Shown piece by piece: positions 31,550 to 40,613 of a DNA stretch of 64,000 nucleotides (positions are counted from its first letter, which is position 1; each line of letters starts with the position of its first letter). The stretch is taken from the NCBI RefSeq assembly GCF_013267355.1, contig NZ_CP053985.1, positions 6,386,001 through 6,450,000 of the forward strand, in the 5' to 3' direction. The translations under genes were made by a program, and so were the position numbers. The notes under the pieces are model-generated. The model made no database searches. It saw only the letters and a program-made list of their open reading frames with translations, and was not told the origin of the DNA. Origin of the DNA: Achromobacter pestifer (GTDB lineage Bacteria > Pseudomonadota > Gammaproteobacteria > Burkholderiales > Burkholderiaceae_B).

Positions 31550-32590
31550 ATGCGCAATGCGATAAGGCGAGGCGGAAGGCAATCCGCCCCCGGGGCAGTT
31601 CCACCATCGTGGCGGCGAGCCGCGCTGGCGGCCATGCTGGCCGCTTCGGCCTGGGCCGCGGCCGGGCCGGCTTGGGCGCAAGCCCCCTATCCCGCCAAGC
31701 CGGTCACCATCCTGGTAGGATTCCCGCCCGGCACGGCCACCGACACCGTCGCCCGCATGGTCGGCGACCGCCTGGCGCAACGCCTGGGCCAGCAGTTCAT
31801 CGTCGAGAACAAGCCCGGCGCGGGCGGCTCCATCGCCGCCGGCCTGGGTGCGCGGGCCAAGCCCGACGGCTATACGCTCATGATCGGCGCATCCGCGCCG
31901 CAGGCCATCAACCCGCACGTCTATCCCAACCTGAACTACGACGCGCGCAAGGATTTCGCGCCCATCGGTCTGCTGACCTGGTTGCCCTACCTGTTCGTCG
32001 TCAGCCCGGACAACCCGGCCAACAACCTGAAGGACTTCCTCGCGGCCGTGAAGGCCAAGCCCAACCAGTACACCTACGCCACCACCGGCGTGGGCACCAC
32101 CAGCCACCTGGTGACCTCGGTGCTGCTGGCCAAGGCCGGCGCCAGCATGATCCATGTGCCCTACAAGGGCAGCAGCCAGGCGCAGACCGACATCGTGGGC
32201 GGGCGGACCTATGCCACCTTCGACACCATGGTGTCCTCGCTGGCGCTGGTGAAGGCCGGCCGCCTGAAAGCGATCGCCGTCAGCACGCCGCAGCGGGTCG
32301 CGAGCCTGCCCGACGTGCCCACCGTCGCCGAACAGGGCTACCCCGGCTTCGACATGGGCGCCTGGCTGGGCCTGATCGCGCCCGCCGGCATTCCGCCCGA
32401 GATCCAGCAGAAGCTGGCCGCCGAGGTCAACACCGTGTTGGCGGATCCGGCCGTGCGCGACAAGCTGGCGGACCTGGGCGCCCAGGTCCGCACCACCGCC
32501 ACGCCGGCCGAGTTCGGCGCGCTGATGAAATCCGAATACGAGTCGTGGGGCAAGGTGGTCCGCGACTTCAACGTCAAAGCCAGCGACTGA
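31550..32590 (+). CDS. Bug-family solute receptor
   Basis: A 346-residue periplasmic receptor of the TctC/Bug family. A long Arg-rich leader ends with AGPAWAQ near residue 44, followed by PVTILVGFPPGTATDTVARM, VENKPGAGGSIA and IHVPYKGSSQAQTDI. A GGGAGA site stands before the ATG. It is 187 bases after the aldehyde dehydrogenase and 16 bases before the class II aldolase gene, with which it forms a unit. No TctA/TctB membrane genes are close. It may feed a hydroxy or keto acid to the aldolase. Confidence 0.9.
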   Translation: MRNAIRRGGRQSAPGAVPPSWRRAALAAMLAASAWAAAGPAWAQAPYPAKPVTILVGFPPGTATDTVARMVGDRLAQRLGQQFIVENKPGAGGSIAAGLGARAKPDGYTLMIGASAPQAINPHVYPNLNYDARKDFAPIGLLTWLPYLFVVSPDNPANNLKDFLAAVKAKPNQYTYATTGVGTTSHLVTSVLLAKAGASMIHVPYKGSSQAQTDIVGGRTYATFDTMVSSLALVKAGRLKAIAVSTPQRVASLPDVPTVAEQGYPGFDMGAWLGLIAPAGIPPEIQQKLAAEVNTVLADPAVRDKLADLGAQVRTTATPAEFGALMKSEYESWGKVVRDFNVKASD

Positions 32591-32606
32591 ACAGGAGAGC
32601 CGAACC

Positions 32607-33350
32607 ATGCATAGCGCCATGAGCCCCGCGGAACGCGACACCCGTATTCAACTGGCCGCCTGCTACCGGCTGGTGTCCCACTTCGGCATGAGCGATCTTA
32701 TCTACAACCACATCACTGCGCGCATCCCCGGGCCGGAGGGGCATCTGCTGATCAACCCCTACGGCATGATGTACGACGAAATCACCGCGTCCAGCCTGGT
32801 CAAGATAGACCTGGACGGGAACGTGCTCGGCAATCAGGGCGAGTACGGCATCAACGCGGCCGGCTATGTCATCCATAGCGCCGTGCACGGCGCGCGCCAC
32901 GACGTGCAGTGCGTCATCCATACGCATACGCGGGCCGGCATGGCGGTGTCGGCGCTGCAATGCGGCTTGCTGCCGCTGACCCAGACCGCCATGCGCTTCG
33001 CCAAGATCCCCTACCACGACTATGAGAGCGTGGCCATCGACCTGGACGAGCGCGCGCGGCTGGTAGCGGACCTGGGCCAATCCGAGGCGATGATCCTGCG
33101 CAACCACGGCTTGCTCGCCGTGGGCCCGAGCATCGCGCAGGCGTTCAACACGCTGTATTGGCTGGAGATGGCCTGCAAGGCGCAGGTCGACGCCCTGGCC
33201 GCCAATCGCGAACTCTGCATGCCGCCGCCAGAGGTCGTCGAGAAGACCTGGCACCTGTATCAGCCGACCACCCGCCGCCCCTTCGGCGAACTGGAATGGC
33301 CGGCCATGCTGCGCCTGATGGACAGGAAGGATCCGGGCTACCGCGACTGA
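32607..33350 (+). CDS. class II aldolase/adducin family protein
   Basis: A 247-residue zinc aldolase-like protein. The zinc ligands are seen in VIHTHTRAG and LRNHGLLAVG, and the N-terminal GMSDLIYNHITARIPG and HLLINPYGMMYDEI are family patterns. It lies in an operon with the Bug receptor, preceded by an AGGAGA site. Members act as sugar-phosphate aldolases or as decarboxylases of keto acids; this one belongs to the adducin-like group with no assigned substrate. It is convergent with the second ThDP gene, 8 bases apart. Confidence 0.88.
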   Translation: MHSAMSPAERDTRIQLAACYRLVSHFGMSDLIYNHITARIPGPEGHLLINPYGMMYDEITASSLVKIDLDGNVLGNQGEYGINAAGYVIHSAVHGARHDVQCVIHTHTRAGMAVSALQCGLLPLTQTAMRFAKIPYHDYESVAIDLDERARLVADLGQSEAMILRNHGLLAVGPSIAQAFNTLYWLEMACKAQVDALAANRELCMPPPEVVEKTWHLYQPTTRRPFGELEWPAMLRLMDRKDPGYRD

Positions 33351-33358
33351 GCCCTTGG

Positions 33359-35044
33359 CTAGCCGCGCCCCAGGAGGTCGATGCCGGCCGCGCTGTCCGC
33401 GCCGTCCGGCAGGATGGCCGCGAGGCTGGTCTTGACCTCCAGGAAGTACGGGGCGGCCGAGGCCAGCCCCCGGGCGATGGCGGCGGCCACCTGGTCGGTA
33501 CGCGTGACGTACTCGGCCTGCATGCCGAAGGCGCGCGCCATCATCGTGAAATCGGGGCTGGCGAGATTGGTGCCCGCATAACGTCCGGGATAGCTGCGCG
33601 CCTGATGCAGACGGATGGAGCCATAACAATGATTGTTGGAGACGATGAAGAACACCGGCAGTCCGCGCTCGGCCGCGGCCATCATCTCGTTGCCCGTCAT
33701 CATGAAGCCGCCGTCGCCCGCCATGCACACGACCTTGCTTTGTGGGTTGCGCAGCTGCGAGGCGATCGCCGCCGGCGTGCCATAACCCATCGCTCCGGAC
33801 TGCGAGGCCATCAGCCGCTGCGGGTAGACGAAAGGAAAATGGCGGTACACCGGCGCGGCGAAGGTGCCCGCATCCAGGCAGACCATGAGGTCGGGCGGCG
33901 CCTGCTCGGCCAGGGCGCGGACCACGGACACGAACGGCACGCCGTCATCCGCCTTGGGGCTGGGCCAGGCGGCAGCGCGTTCGCGGATGGCGCGCAAGGA
34001 CGCCGACCAATCGCCGCGCGCCGCGCCGCCCGTCGCGGGCAAGGCCGCCAATGCCTGCGCGGTGGCGACCGGATCGCCGATAATGCCGACGTCGGCCGAA
34101 AAATGCTGATTCAGAATGTGCGCGTCGACATGGCAATGCACCAGGGTCTGCGACGGCCTGGGATAGCGCGGAAAGGTGTAGCCCTGCGTGGTGATGTCGC
34201 CCAGGCGCGTGCCCAGGGCCAGGATCAAGTCGCTGGCATCGAAGGCCGCGACCTGGGCGGCCGGCGTCGCCAGGTCCAGGTCGCCCGCGTACAGCGGGTG
34301 CGTGTTCGGGAAGATGTCGTGCTGGCGGAACGATACCGCCACCGGTATGCCGTGCCGTTCAGCCAACAGACGCAAGGCGTCGCGGCCGCCCGGCGCATTG
34401 AATGCGCCGCCGGCGATGATGAGCGGCTTGCGGGCGGCGTCCAGCAGGGCTTGCAGCCGATCCAGCGTGGCGGGCGCCGGCCGCGCCGGACTGGACGGCT
34501 CCGCGACCCAGCCCGGTTGCGGCGCCATCGCCTGCTGCACGTCCTCGGGCACCACCAGTACGACGGGCCCGGGCGTCCCGGAGACGGCCACGCGCAGAGC
34601 CTTCCAGGCGGCCCAGGCCAGATCCTCGGGCGCGGCGACCTCGTGCACCCATTTGGCGATGGAGCCGAACATCTTCTGATAGTCGATTTCCTGGAAGGCC
34701 TCCTTGCGCAAGTCCTTGCGGGGCACCTGTCCGATCAGCAGGATCAGCGGCACGCCGTCCTGCTGCGCGGCATGCACGCCTATGGCCGCGTTCGCCGCCC
34801 CCGGTCCCCTCGACACCATGACCACGCCCGGCCGGCCCGTCAACCGGCCGTCGGCGCACGCCATGAAGCTAGCGCCGCCTTCGTGCCTGCAGGTCACCAC
34901 ATCGATGCCCGGAAAATCATGCAAGGCGTCGAGCACGCCCAGATAGCTTTCGCCGGGGACCAGGAAGACGCGGTCGATACCGTTGCCGGCAAAGACCCCG
35001 AGCAAGGCGTGGGAAGACGTGTTCAGTTCGGAAGCAGGTGTCAT
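33359..35044 (-). CDS. second thiamine-diphosphate enzyme of the acetolactate synthase superfamily
   Basis: A 561-residue paralogue of the enzyme at 26889. It shares VFLVPGESYLGVLDALHDF, catalytic Glu in CRHEGGASFMA, KEAFQEIDYQKMFG, and the cofactor motif GDGGFMMTGNEMM ending NNHCYGS. The start at 35044 places the usual leader before the first strand; a start at 35164 would overlap the LysR control region. It is alone in its unit and divergent from a LysR gene, so it is probably induced by a keto acid that the LysR protein senses. Confidence 0.85.
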   Translation of the reverse strand: MTPASELNTSSHALLGVFAGNGIDRVFLVPGESYLGVLDALHDFPGIDVVTCRHEGGASFMACADGRLTGRPGVVMVSRGPGAANAAIGVHAAQQDGVPLILLIGQVPRKDLRKEAFQEIDYQKMFGSIAKWVHEVAAPEDLAWAAWKALRVAVSGTPGPVVLVVPEDVQQAMAPQPGWVAEPSSPARPAPATLDRLQALLDAARKPLIIAGGAFNAPGGRDALRLLAERHGIPVAVSFRQHDIFPNTHPLYAGDLDLATPAAQVAAFDASDLILALGTRLGDITTQGYTFPRYPRPSQTLVHCHVDAHILNQHFSADVGIIGDPVATAQALAALPATGGAARGDWSASLRAIRERAAAWPSPKADDGVPFVSVVRALAEQAPPDLMVCLDAGTFAAPVYRHFPFVYPQRLMASQSGAMGYGTPAAIASQLRNPQSKVVCMAGDGGFMMTGNEMMAAAERGLPVFFIVSNNHCYGSIRLHQARSYPGRYAGTNLASPDFTMMARAFGMQAEYVTRTDQVAAAIARGLASAAPYFLEVKTSLAAILPDGADSAAGIDLLGRG

Positions 35045-35205
35045 GGATGGCCGTAAACCTAGGGCAAGCGCGCAGGCGCGGGTCTGATACGCAGGAATTC
35101 TAGGATGGCTGGCGGCAGGCCATGTAGGCATACTGTGCCTATCAGATATACAAAAAACGCACACAAGGAGGGGCTGCCCGCAAGCGCTGGCGGCAAGACA
35201 TCGCG

Positions 35206-36165
35206 ATGGACCTACGCAAGATCGAGAACCTGATCCACGTGGCCGATTCGGGCAGCTTCTCCAAGGCCGCTTCGGTGCTGGGCATCGCGCAATCCGCGCT
35301 GGGCCGCCAGGTCAGGAAGCTGGAAGACGAATGCGGTTGCGCCCTGCTTTACCGCAACGGCCGCGGCGTATCCCTGACGCCGGAAGGCGAGAAACTGCTG
35401 GATAGCCTGCGCCCCTTGCTGGCGCAAATGGCGCGGGTCGTGACCGAATTCCACGACGAGCAGAAATCGCCCTCGGGCCAGGTCACCCTGGGCCTCACGC
35501 CCACGCTGTCCCATATGGTCGGCATGCCGCTGGTGGCGGAAATATGGAAACGCCATCCGCGCATCCAGTTGAACGTCATCACCGGCTACAGCGGCTATGT
35601 GCATGAATGGCTGGCCAGCGCCCGCGTCGACATCGCCGTGCTGCACGACGCGCGGCGGTCACAGCATGTCATCGTCGATCCCCTGGCCGAGCTGGACCTG
35701 GCGCTGGTTTCGCCGGCGCAGAATCTGTCGCCCGCCGCGCGCGCCCAGTCCTGCATCGACTTCGCGCAGATTAGCGGCCTGCCGCTGGCGCTGCCCACGC
35801 GCAGCCACGGCCTGCGCCGCACGCTGGAACAGGCGGCGGCGCACGCGGATGCGCCCTTGAACGTCGTGTTCGAAATGGACGCGCTGGAACTGATGAAGGA
35901 AATCGTGCTGAACGGACTGGCCCACACGGTCCTGGCCCTGCCCGCGGTGGTGGGCGAGTTGAACAGCGGCCAGCTGGTCGCCCGCAGGATCGTCAACCCC
36001 GCCTTGTCCACGCGCCTGATGCTGGCCACCGCATCGAACCGGCCGCTGACGCAGGCGGTGAAGATCGTGCAGGACATCCTGCGGGAGTTGCTGCAGGATA
36101 GGGTTCGGGCGGAACCTTATCGGTCGTACATGCGGATGGCGGATGCGCGGTCTGGGCCGCCATGA
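35206..36165 (+). CDS. LysR-family transcriptional regulator
   Basis: A 319-residue regulator with the helix-turn-helix at residues 1-60 (MDLRKIENLIHVADSGSFSK, AQSALGRQVRKLEDECGC) and a substrate-binding domain to about residue 300. It is divergent from the second ThDP gene with 161 bases between them, an AT-rich stretch that includes ATACTGTGCCTAT, a possible LysR T-N11-A site. It probably controls the ThDP gene and itself. Confidence 0.9.
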   Translation: MDLRKIENLIHVADSGSFSKAASVLGIAQSALGRQVRKLEDECGCALLYRNGRGVSLTPEGEKLLDSLRPLLAQMARVVTEFHDEQKSPSGQVTLGLTPTLSHMVGMPLVAEIWKRHPRIQLNVITGYSGYVHEWLASARVDIAVLHDARRSQHVIVDPLAELDLALVSPAQNLSPAARAQSCIDFAQISGLPLALPTRSHGLRRTLEQAAAHADAPLNVVFEMDALELMKEIVLNGLAHTVLALPAVVGELNSGQLVARRIVNPALSTRLMLATASNRPLTQAVKIVQDILRELLQDRVRAEPYRSYMRMADARSGPP

Positions 36166-36223
36166 GCTTGCGGATCGGGGATCCATTTTCCGATTTGCTG
36201 GCCGCCTCCCATCCAACACCCGA

Positions 36224-36580
36224 TCATCTTGGCACCGGCAACGGCGGCGCTGGCGTCAGCGGCCCCGTCGGCACGCCACGCTGCGCCGGCATCGGCGGCA
36301 GGCGGGATGGCGCCGGGCTCATCCAGCCCGGCTGCCGGCTGGGCCCGCTGGACGGCGGCGCGGGCGGGCCGGGCGGCCGGCCGGCGGTGGCGCATCCGGT
36401 GCCCAGGCAGGGTTCCTGGGCCGCGCCCGGATTGACGAGCCTGGGGCATGAAGCGCCGACGCAGGCATCCGGGATGACGCGGGCCGAAGGCGGGGGCTGG
36501 GGAACGGCGGCTGCGCCGCCTTGCGCGGCGGCGGGTCCCCAGCAGGCCGCCAGCAGCGCGGCTGCCCAAAGTGGTTTCAT
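36224..36580 (-). CDS. small secreted Pro-rich protein with paired cysteine motifs
   Basis: A 118-residue hypothetical protein. It has a signal peptide (MKPLWAAALLAACWGPAAAQ, cut near residue 20), then a Pro/Gly-rich mature part with two spaced C-x4-C pairs, CVGASC at 40-45 and CLGTGC at 58-63, and a Pro-rich tail ending PAPPLPVPR. I do not recognise the family. Coding is supported by the good signal peptide and repeated cysteine pattern, but composition alone could also give such a frame. It is 140 bases downstream of the Bug gene on the same strand. Confidence 0.5.
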   Translation of the reverse strand: MKPLWAAALLAACWGPAAAQGGAAAVPQPPPSARVIPDACVGASCPRLVNPGAAQEPCLGTGCATAGRPPGPPAPPSSGPSRQPGWMSPAPSRLPPMPAQRGVPTGPLTPAPPLPVPR

Positions 36581-36720
36581 GACAGCATGCCCTGCCCCTG
36601 AACCGCCGTTGCGCGCAGCATGGCGCCGCGGCTGCACCCGCGTCGCGCCGGGGCCTGAGCGGGCGCGGGACGGCTCCAGTGTGCTCCCGCGCCTGGCGGC
36701 CTGTCCAGGCAGGCCCGGCC

Positions 36721-37698
36721 TCAATCCAGCCGGATGTCGGCGCTTTTCACCACCGAGGCCCAGCGCGCCCGTTCGCTGTTGAAGAACTGCGCCAGTTCGG
36801 CGGGATTGCGGGTGACGATTTCCGCGCCCTGTTCGTTCAACTGCGCCTTCACGTCCGGCTGGTTGACGATCTGCGCCATCAGTTCCGACAAGCGGATGGC
36901 GACGGGATCGGTCGTCGTCACCGGCGCCATCACCCCCTGCCAGGTGCCGGACTCGAAGCCGGCCACGCCCTGTTCGGAAATGGTCGGGATGTCGGGCACC
37001 AGCTGCATGCGTTCGCGCTTGGAGATCGCGATCGGCCGCAGCTTGCCAGCCTTGATGTGGGGCAGCGTAGCCAGCAACCCATTCATGATGACCTGGGTCT
37101 GACCGCCGATGGTGTCCGTCACGGCCTGCGAACCGCCCTTGTAAGGCACGTATTCCCATTGCGCGCCCGTGGCCTGCTGCACGGCGACCGCGGCCAGGTG
37201 CGGCGCGCTGCCGATGGCGGTCACGGCGAAATTCAGGCGCTGTTTCTTCGACAAGGCCACCAGCTCGGGCACGGTCTTGGCCGGCACGTCGGGATGCACG
37301 GCCAGCACGTGCGGCGAATAGGCCAGCATGCCGACCGCCCGCAGATCCGTGGAGGGATCGAAGGACAGCTTGGTGTACACCGAGGGGCTGATCGCCAGCG
37401 CCCCCACGTCGCACAGCAGCACGGTATGGCCTTCCTGCGCGGCCTGCACGACCAGGCCGGCGCCCAGGTTGCCGTTGGCCCCAGGCTTGTTCTCGACCAC
37501 CACGGTCTGTTTCAAGGCGTCGGCCAGGCGCGGCGCGACGATGCGCGCGATGATGTCCGACGAGCCGCCGGGCGGGTAAGGCACGATGATGCGGACCGCG
37601 CGCGTCGGCCAGTCGCCCGGCTGCGCCCACGCCGGCAGCCACGGCGACAGGCAAAGCGCCGCGGCGCCGCCCAGGAACTGTCTCTTGCTCGGGTTCAT
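36721..37698 (-). CDS. Bug-family solute receptor, paired with kdgD
   Basis: A 325-residue periplasmic receptor. The leader (about 27 residues, ending LPAWAQ) includes a Ser-Lys-Arg-Gln start, and the mature part has VRIIVPYPPGGSSDIIARI, VVENKPGANGN and EYVPYKGGSQAVTD. A strong AGAGGAGA ribosome site lies before the ATG at 37698. It is divergent from kdgD and shares with it a mirrored operator, so its ligand is probably a sugar acid such as glucarate or galactarate. Confidence 0.92.
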   Translation of the reverse strand: MNPSKRQFLGGAAALCLSPWLPAWAQPGDWPTRAVRIIVPYPPGGSSDIIARIVAPRLADALKQTVVVENKPGANGNLGAGLVVQAAQEGHTVLLCDVGALAISPSVYTKLSFDPSTDLRAVGMLAYSPHVLAVHPDVPAKTVPELVALSKKQRLNFAVTAIGSAPHLAAVAVQQATGAQWEYVPYKGGSQAVTDTIGGQTQVIMNGLLATLPHIKAGKLRPIAISKRERMQLVPDIPTISEQGVAGFESGTWQGVMAPVTTTDPVAIRLSELMAQIVNQPDVKAQLNEQGAEIVTRNPAELAQFFNSERARWASVVKSADIRLD

Positions 37699-37794
37699 GA
37701 AGTCTCCTCTGGAATTGTCTTGTGGACAGTCGCGGCCGCCTGTTGAGGCCGGCCGCTGCGCAGGCCCGCGCCGACCGCGCCTGGTTTTGCCTAT

Positions 37795-37807
37795 GTCATC
37801 GTACAAC
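37795..37807 (-). promoter_or_regulatory. operator, left copy (GTTGTACGATGAC on the minus strand)
   Basis: The 13-base word GTTGTACGATGAC occurs here on the minus strand and again at 37907 on the plus strand, without a mismatch. In each case TACGAT would be the -10 of the promoter for the outward-facing gene, and both are preceded by TTTCAT. A repressor bound here would block the Bug gene. The word has partial internal symmetry (GT..T...A..AC), as in FadR-type GntR operators. Confidence 0.6.
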
Positions 37808-37887
37808 TATGAAAATAATCTTGAAAAGCATAATGTTCTGATATCGGGTATGCACCTATAACGGCTCTTTTCAAGGTGGAAACAACC

Positions 37888-37919
37888 TTGAGTCGGCGCA
37901 TTTCATGTTGTACGATGAC
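37888..37919 (+). promoter_or_regulatory. kdgD promoter with operator, right copy
   Basis: A sigma-70 type promoter reads TTGAGT (37888-37893), 17 bases, TACGAT (37911-37916). The operator word GTTGTACGATGAC (37907-37919) covers the -10 exactly as its mirror copy does on the other side of the region. Repression in the absence of a sugar acid is likely. Confidence 0.6.
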
Positions 37920-37987
37920 TTACTTCTAAATTCGGCAACCAGCCGACTCCCGCCGTTCGATGGCGCCCCCATACGGATCAACGCAAC

Positions 37988-38902
37988 ATGACCACCCCGC
38001 AGGAACTCAAGCACATCGTGTCGGACGGCTTGCTGTCTTTCCCCGTCACCGACTTCGACCAGAACGGCGACTTCAACGCCAGGACCTACGCCCAGCGCCT
38101 CGAATGGCTGGCGCCCTACGGCGCGACCGCCCTGTTCGCCGCGGGCGGCACCGGTGAGTTCTTTTCACTGGCGCCAGAGGAGTACTCGGACGTGATCCGC
38201 ACCGCGGTGCAGACCTGCGCCGGCAAGGTCCCCATCCTGGCCGGCGCGGGCGGCCCGACCCGCACGGCCATCGCCTACGCGCAAGAGGCCGAGCGCCTGG
38301 GCGCCAAGGGCATACTGCTGCTGCCCCACTACCTGACCGAAGCCTCGCAGCCGGGCATCGCCGCGCACGTCGAACAGGTCTGCAAGTCCGTGAATATCGG
38401 CGTCATCGTCTACAACCGCGCGCAGTCGCGCCTGTCGGCCGACAGCCTGGCGCAGTTGGCCGAGCGCTGCCCCAACCTGGTCGGCTTCAAGGACGGCGTG
38501 GGCGACATCGAAGCCATGGTGCGCATCCGCCGCAAGCTGGGCGACCGCTTTTCCTACCTGGGCGGCCTGCCCACGGCCGAGGTCTATGCCGCCGCCTACC
38601 GCGCGCTGGGCGTGCCGGTCTATTCGTCGGCGGTGTTCAATTTCGTGCCGCGTACGGCCATGGCGTTCTACCGCGCCGTCGCCGCGGGCGACCACGAAAC
38701 CAGCAACCGCCTGCTGGACGATTTCTTCCTGCCTTATCTCGATATCCGCAACCGCGTACCCGGATATGCCGTCAGCATCGTCAAGGCCGGCGCCAAACTG
38801 GTCGGCCACGACGCGGGTCCCGTGCGCGCGCCCTTGACGGACCTGCTGCCCGCCGAGCTCGACATGCTCGACGGACTGATCCGCAAGCTCGGCCCGCAGT
38901 GA
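37988..38902 (+). CDS. kdgD: 5-dehydro-4-deoxyglucarate dehydratase
   Basis: A 304-residue TIM-barrel enzyme of the DHDPS/NAL family that turns 5-keto-4-deoxyglucarate into 2-oxoglutarate semialdehyde, carbon dioxide and water, part of D-glucarate/galactarate breakdown. The Schiff-base Lys168 is in [11 protein letters not shown], the Tyr is in [11 protein letters not shown], and [16 protein letters not shown] is the substrate-loop motif. The normal length for the family is about 300. It stands alone on its strand, divergent from a Bug receptor; the partner semialdehyde dehydrogenase and glucarate dehydratase are not in the window. Confidence 0.93.
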   Translation: MTTPQELKHIVSDGLLSFPVTDFDQNGDFNARTYAQRLEWLAPYGATALFAAGGTGEFFSLAPEEYSDVIRTAVQTCAGKVPILAGAGGPTRTAIAYAQEAERLGAKGILLLPHYLTEASQPGIAAHVEQVCKSVNIGVIVYNRAQSRLSADSLAQLAERCPNLVGFKDGVGDIEAMVRIRRKLGDRFSYLGGLPTAEVYAAAYRALGVPVYSSAVFNFVPRTAMAFYRAVAAGDHETSNRLLDDFFLPYLDIRNRVPGYAVSIVKAGAKLVGHDAGPVRAPLTDLLPAELDMLDGLIRKLGPQ

Positions 38903-38934
38903 GGGGCGCTCCCGGTTGAGCCCAGGCTGCCGGC

Positions 38935-40521
38935 TCAGATCAGAAACTGGCGGTAGGCCTCGTTGCCGGTTTCCTCGGTGTGGGCGTAACCCAACTGCCG
39001 CAGGAATGCGTCCAGCGCGGCGCTGTCGGCCAGCGGCGCCTGGATGCCGACCAGCGCCGAGCTGAATTCCGTGCCCTGGTTGCGGTAGTGGAACAGGCTG
39101 ATGTTCCAGTTGGGCGCCATCTCGGACAGGAACCTCATCAGCGCGCCGGGACGCTCCGGAAACTCGAAGCGGAACAGGCGTTCGCCGGCCGCCAGCGGCG
39201 AACGGCCTCCCACCATGTAGCGGATGTGCTGTTTCGACACTTCGTTGTTGCTCAGGTCGCCGACGGAAAAACCCTGTTCCTGCAGCGCCGCCATGATTTC
39301 CGCCGCATCGCCGCGCCGCGTGATCTGCATGCTGACGAAGATATGGGCAGTGCGCGCGTCGGCGATGCGGTAGTTGAATTCCGTCACGCTGCGCTGGCCG
39401 ATCACGCCGCAGAAGCGGCGGAAGCTGCCGCGCTCCTCCGGCACCGTCACGGCGAAGACCGCTTCGCGCGCCTCGCCGACCTCGGCGCGGTCCGCGACGA
39501 AGCGCAGGCGGTCGAAGTTCATGTTGGCGCCCGAGGTCACCGCCACCATGGGCAGGCCTTGCACGCCTTCGCGTTCCACGTACTTCTTCAGCCCGGCCAC
39601 CGCCAGCGCGCCCGCCGGTTCCAGCACGCTGCGGGTATCCAGGAACACGTCCTTGATCGCCGCGCAGACCGCGTCCGTGTCCACCAGGATGATCTCGTCC
39701 AGGTATGCACTGCACAGGCGGAAGGTCTCCTCGCCCACCAGCTTGACGGCCGTGCCGTCCGAGAACAGGCCCACCTCGGGCAGGTTGACCCGCTCGCCCA
39801 CCTGCATGGACAGGGACATGGCACAAGAATCCTCGGTCTGCACGCCGATGACCTTGACGCCCGGATCCACCGCCTTGATGTAGGTCGCCACCCCCGCGGC
39901 CAGCCCGCCGCCGCCGATCGGCACGAAGACGGCATGCAAGGGGCCCGCATGCTGGCGCAGGATCTCCATGCCCACCGTGCCCTGGCCGGCGATCACATAG
40001 GGATCGTCGAAGGCCGGGATGAAGGTCAGATCCTGCGCGCTCGCCAGCTTCTGCGCATGGCCGTAGGCGTCGCTATAGGAGTCGCCCGCCTGCACCACCG
40101 TCACGGTGGGGCCGCCATGCGCCTTGACGGCATCCACCTTTACCTGCGGCGTGGTCTGCGGCACCACGATAATGGCGCGCACGCCCATCCTGGCGGCCGA
40201 GATCGCGACGCCTTGCGCGTGGTTGCCGGCGGACGCCGTGATCACGCCCCGCTCCAGCGCCGCCTGCGGCGTGTTGCGCATCTTGTTGTAGGCGCCGCGG
40301 ACCTTGAAGGAGAAGACCGCCTGGTTGTCCTCGCGCTTGAAGTAGACCGGGTTGCCCTGCCGGGCGGACAGGCCACGGGCGCGATCCAGTTCGGTTTCGC
40401 GGGCGATGTCGTAGATGCGGGCGGTCAGGATCTGCCTCAGGTATTCCATCGGCGAGGCCCGGCCGTCCTGGAATGCGGTCGGCGTGGCGGTTTGCTGGCT
40501 GGCTTGCGGGGTGTGGTGCAT
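38935..40521 (-). CDS. ilvA: threonine ammonia-lyase, biosynthetic (threonine deaminase)
   Basis: A 528-residue PLP enzyme that makes 2-oxobutanoate from threonine, the first step to isoleucine. The PLP lysine is Lys72 in VFSFKVRGAYNK, with SAGNHAQGVA and the PIGGGGLAAGVATY phosphate loop. The C-terminal part from about residue 330 holds two ACT-like regulatory domains for isoleucine and valine, as in long biosynthetic IlvA (E. coli 514 residues). ATG 40521 is used; an in-frame start at 40713 would run through the attenuator and is excluded. Its expression is probably set by the leader peptide upstream. Confidence 0.95.
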   Translation of the reverse strand: MHHTPQASQQTATPTAFQDGRASPMEYLRQILTARIYDIARETELDRARGLSARQGNPVYFKREDNQAVFSFKVRGAYNKMRNTPQAALERGVITASAGNHAQGVAISAARMGVRAIIVVPQTTPQVKVDAVKAHGGPTVTVVQAGDSYSDAYGHAQKLASAQDLTFIPAFDDPYVIAGQGTVGMEILRQHAGPLHAVFVPIGGGGLAAGVATYIKAVDPGVKVIGVQTEDSCAMSLSMQVGERVNLPEVGLFSDGTAVKLVGEETFRLCSAYLDEIILVDTDAVCAAIKDVFLDTRSVLEPAGALAVAGLKKYVEREGVQGLPMVAVTSGANMNFDRLRFVADRAEVGEAREAVFAVTVPEERGSFRRFCGVIGQRSVTEFNYRIADARTAHIFVSMQITRRGDAAEIMAALQEQGFSVGDLSNNEVSKQHIRYMVGGRSPLAAGERLFRFEFPERPGALMRFLSEMAPNWNISLFHYRNQGTEFSSALVGIQAPLADSAALDAFLRQLGYAHTEETGNEAYRQFLI

Positions 40522-40564
40522 CTGGCTCTCTGCTTCGGTGTGCTGGCCCGGCAGAGGCGGCCAC

Positions 40565-40589
40565 AAAAAACCCGCCTCGTGGGGCGGGT
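40565..40589 (-). terminator. intrinsic terminator of the ilvA attenuator
   Basis: On the minus strand the stem CCCGCC (40583-40588) pairs with GGCGGG (40571-40576) around a six-base loop, directly followed by six T. It lies between the leader peptide stop (40614) and the ilvA ATG (40521), where no gene has ended, so it is a conditional terminator. Confidence 0.8.
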
Positions 40590-40613
40590 GGCTGTGACTG
40601 TTGCGGTCGCGCG

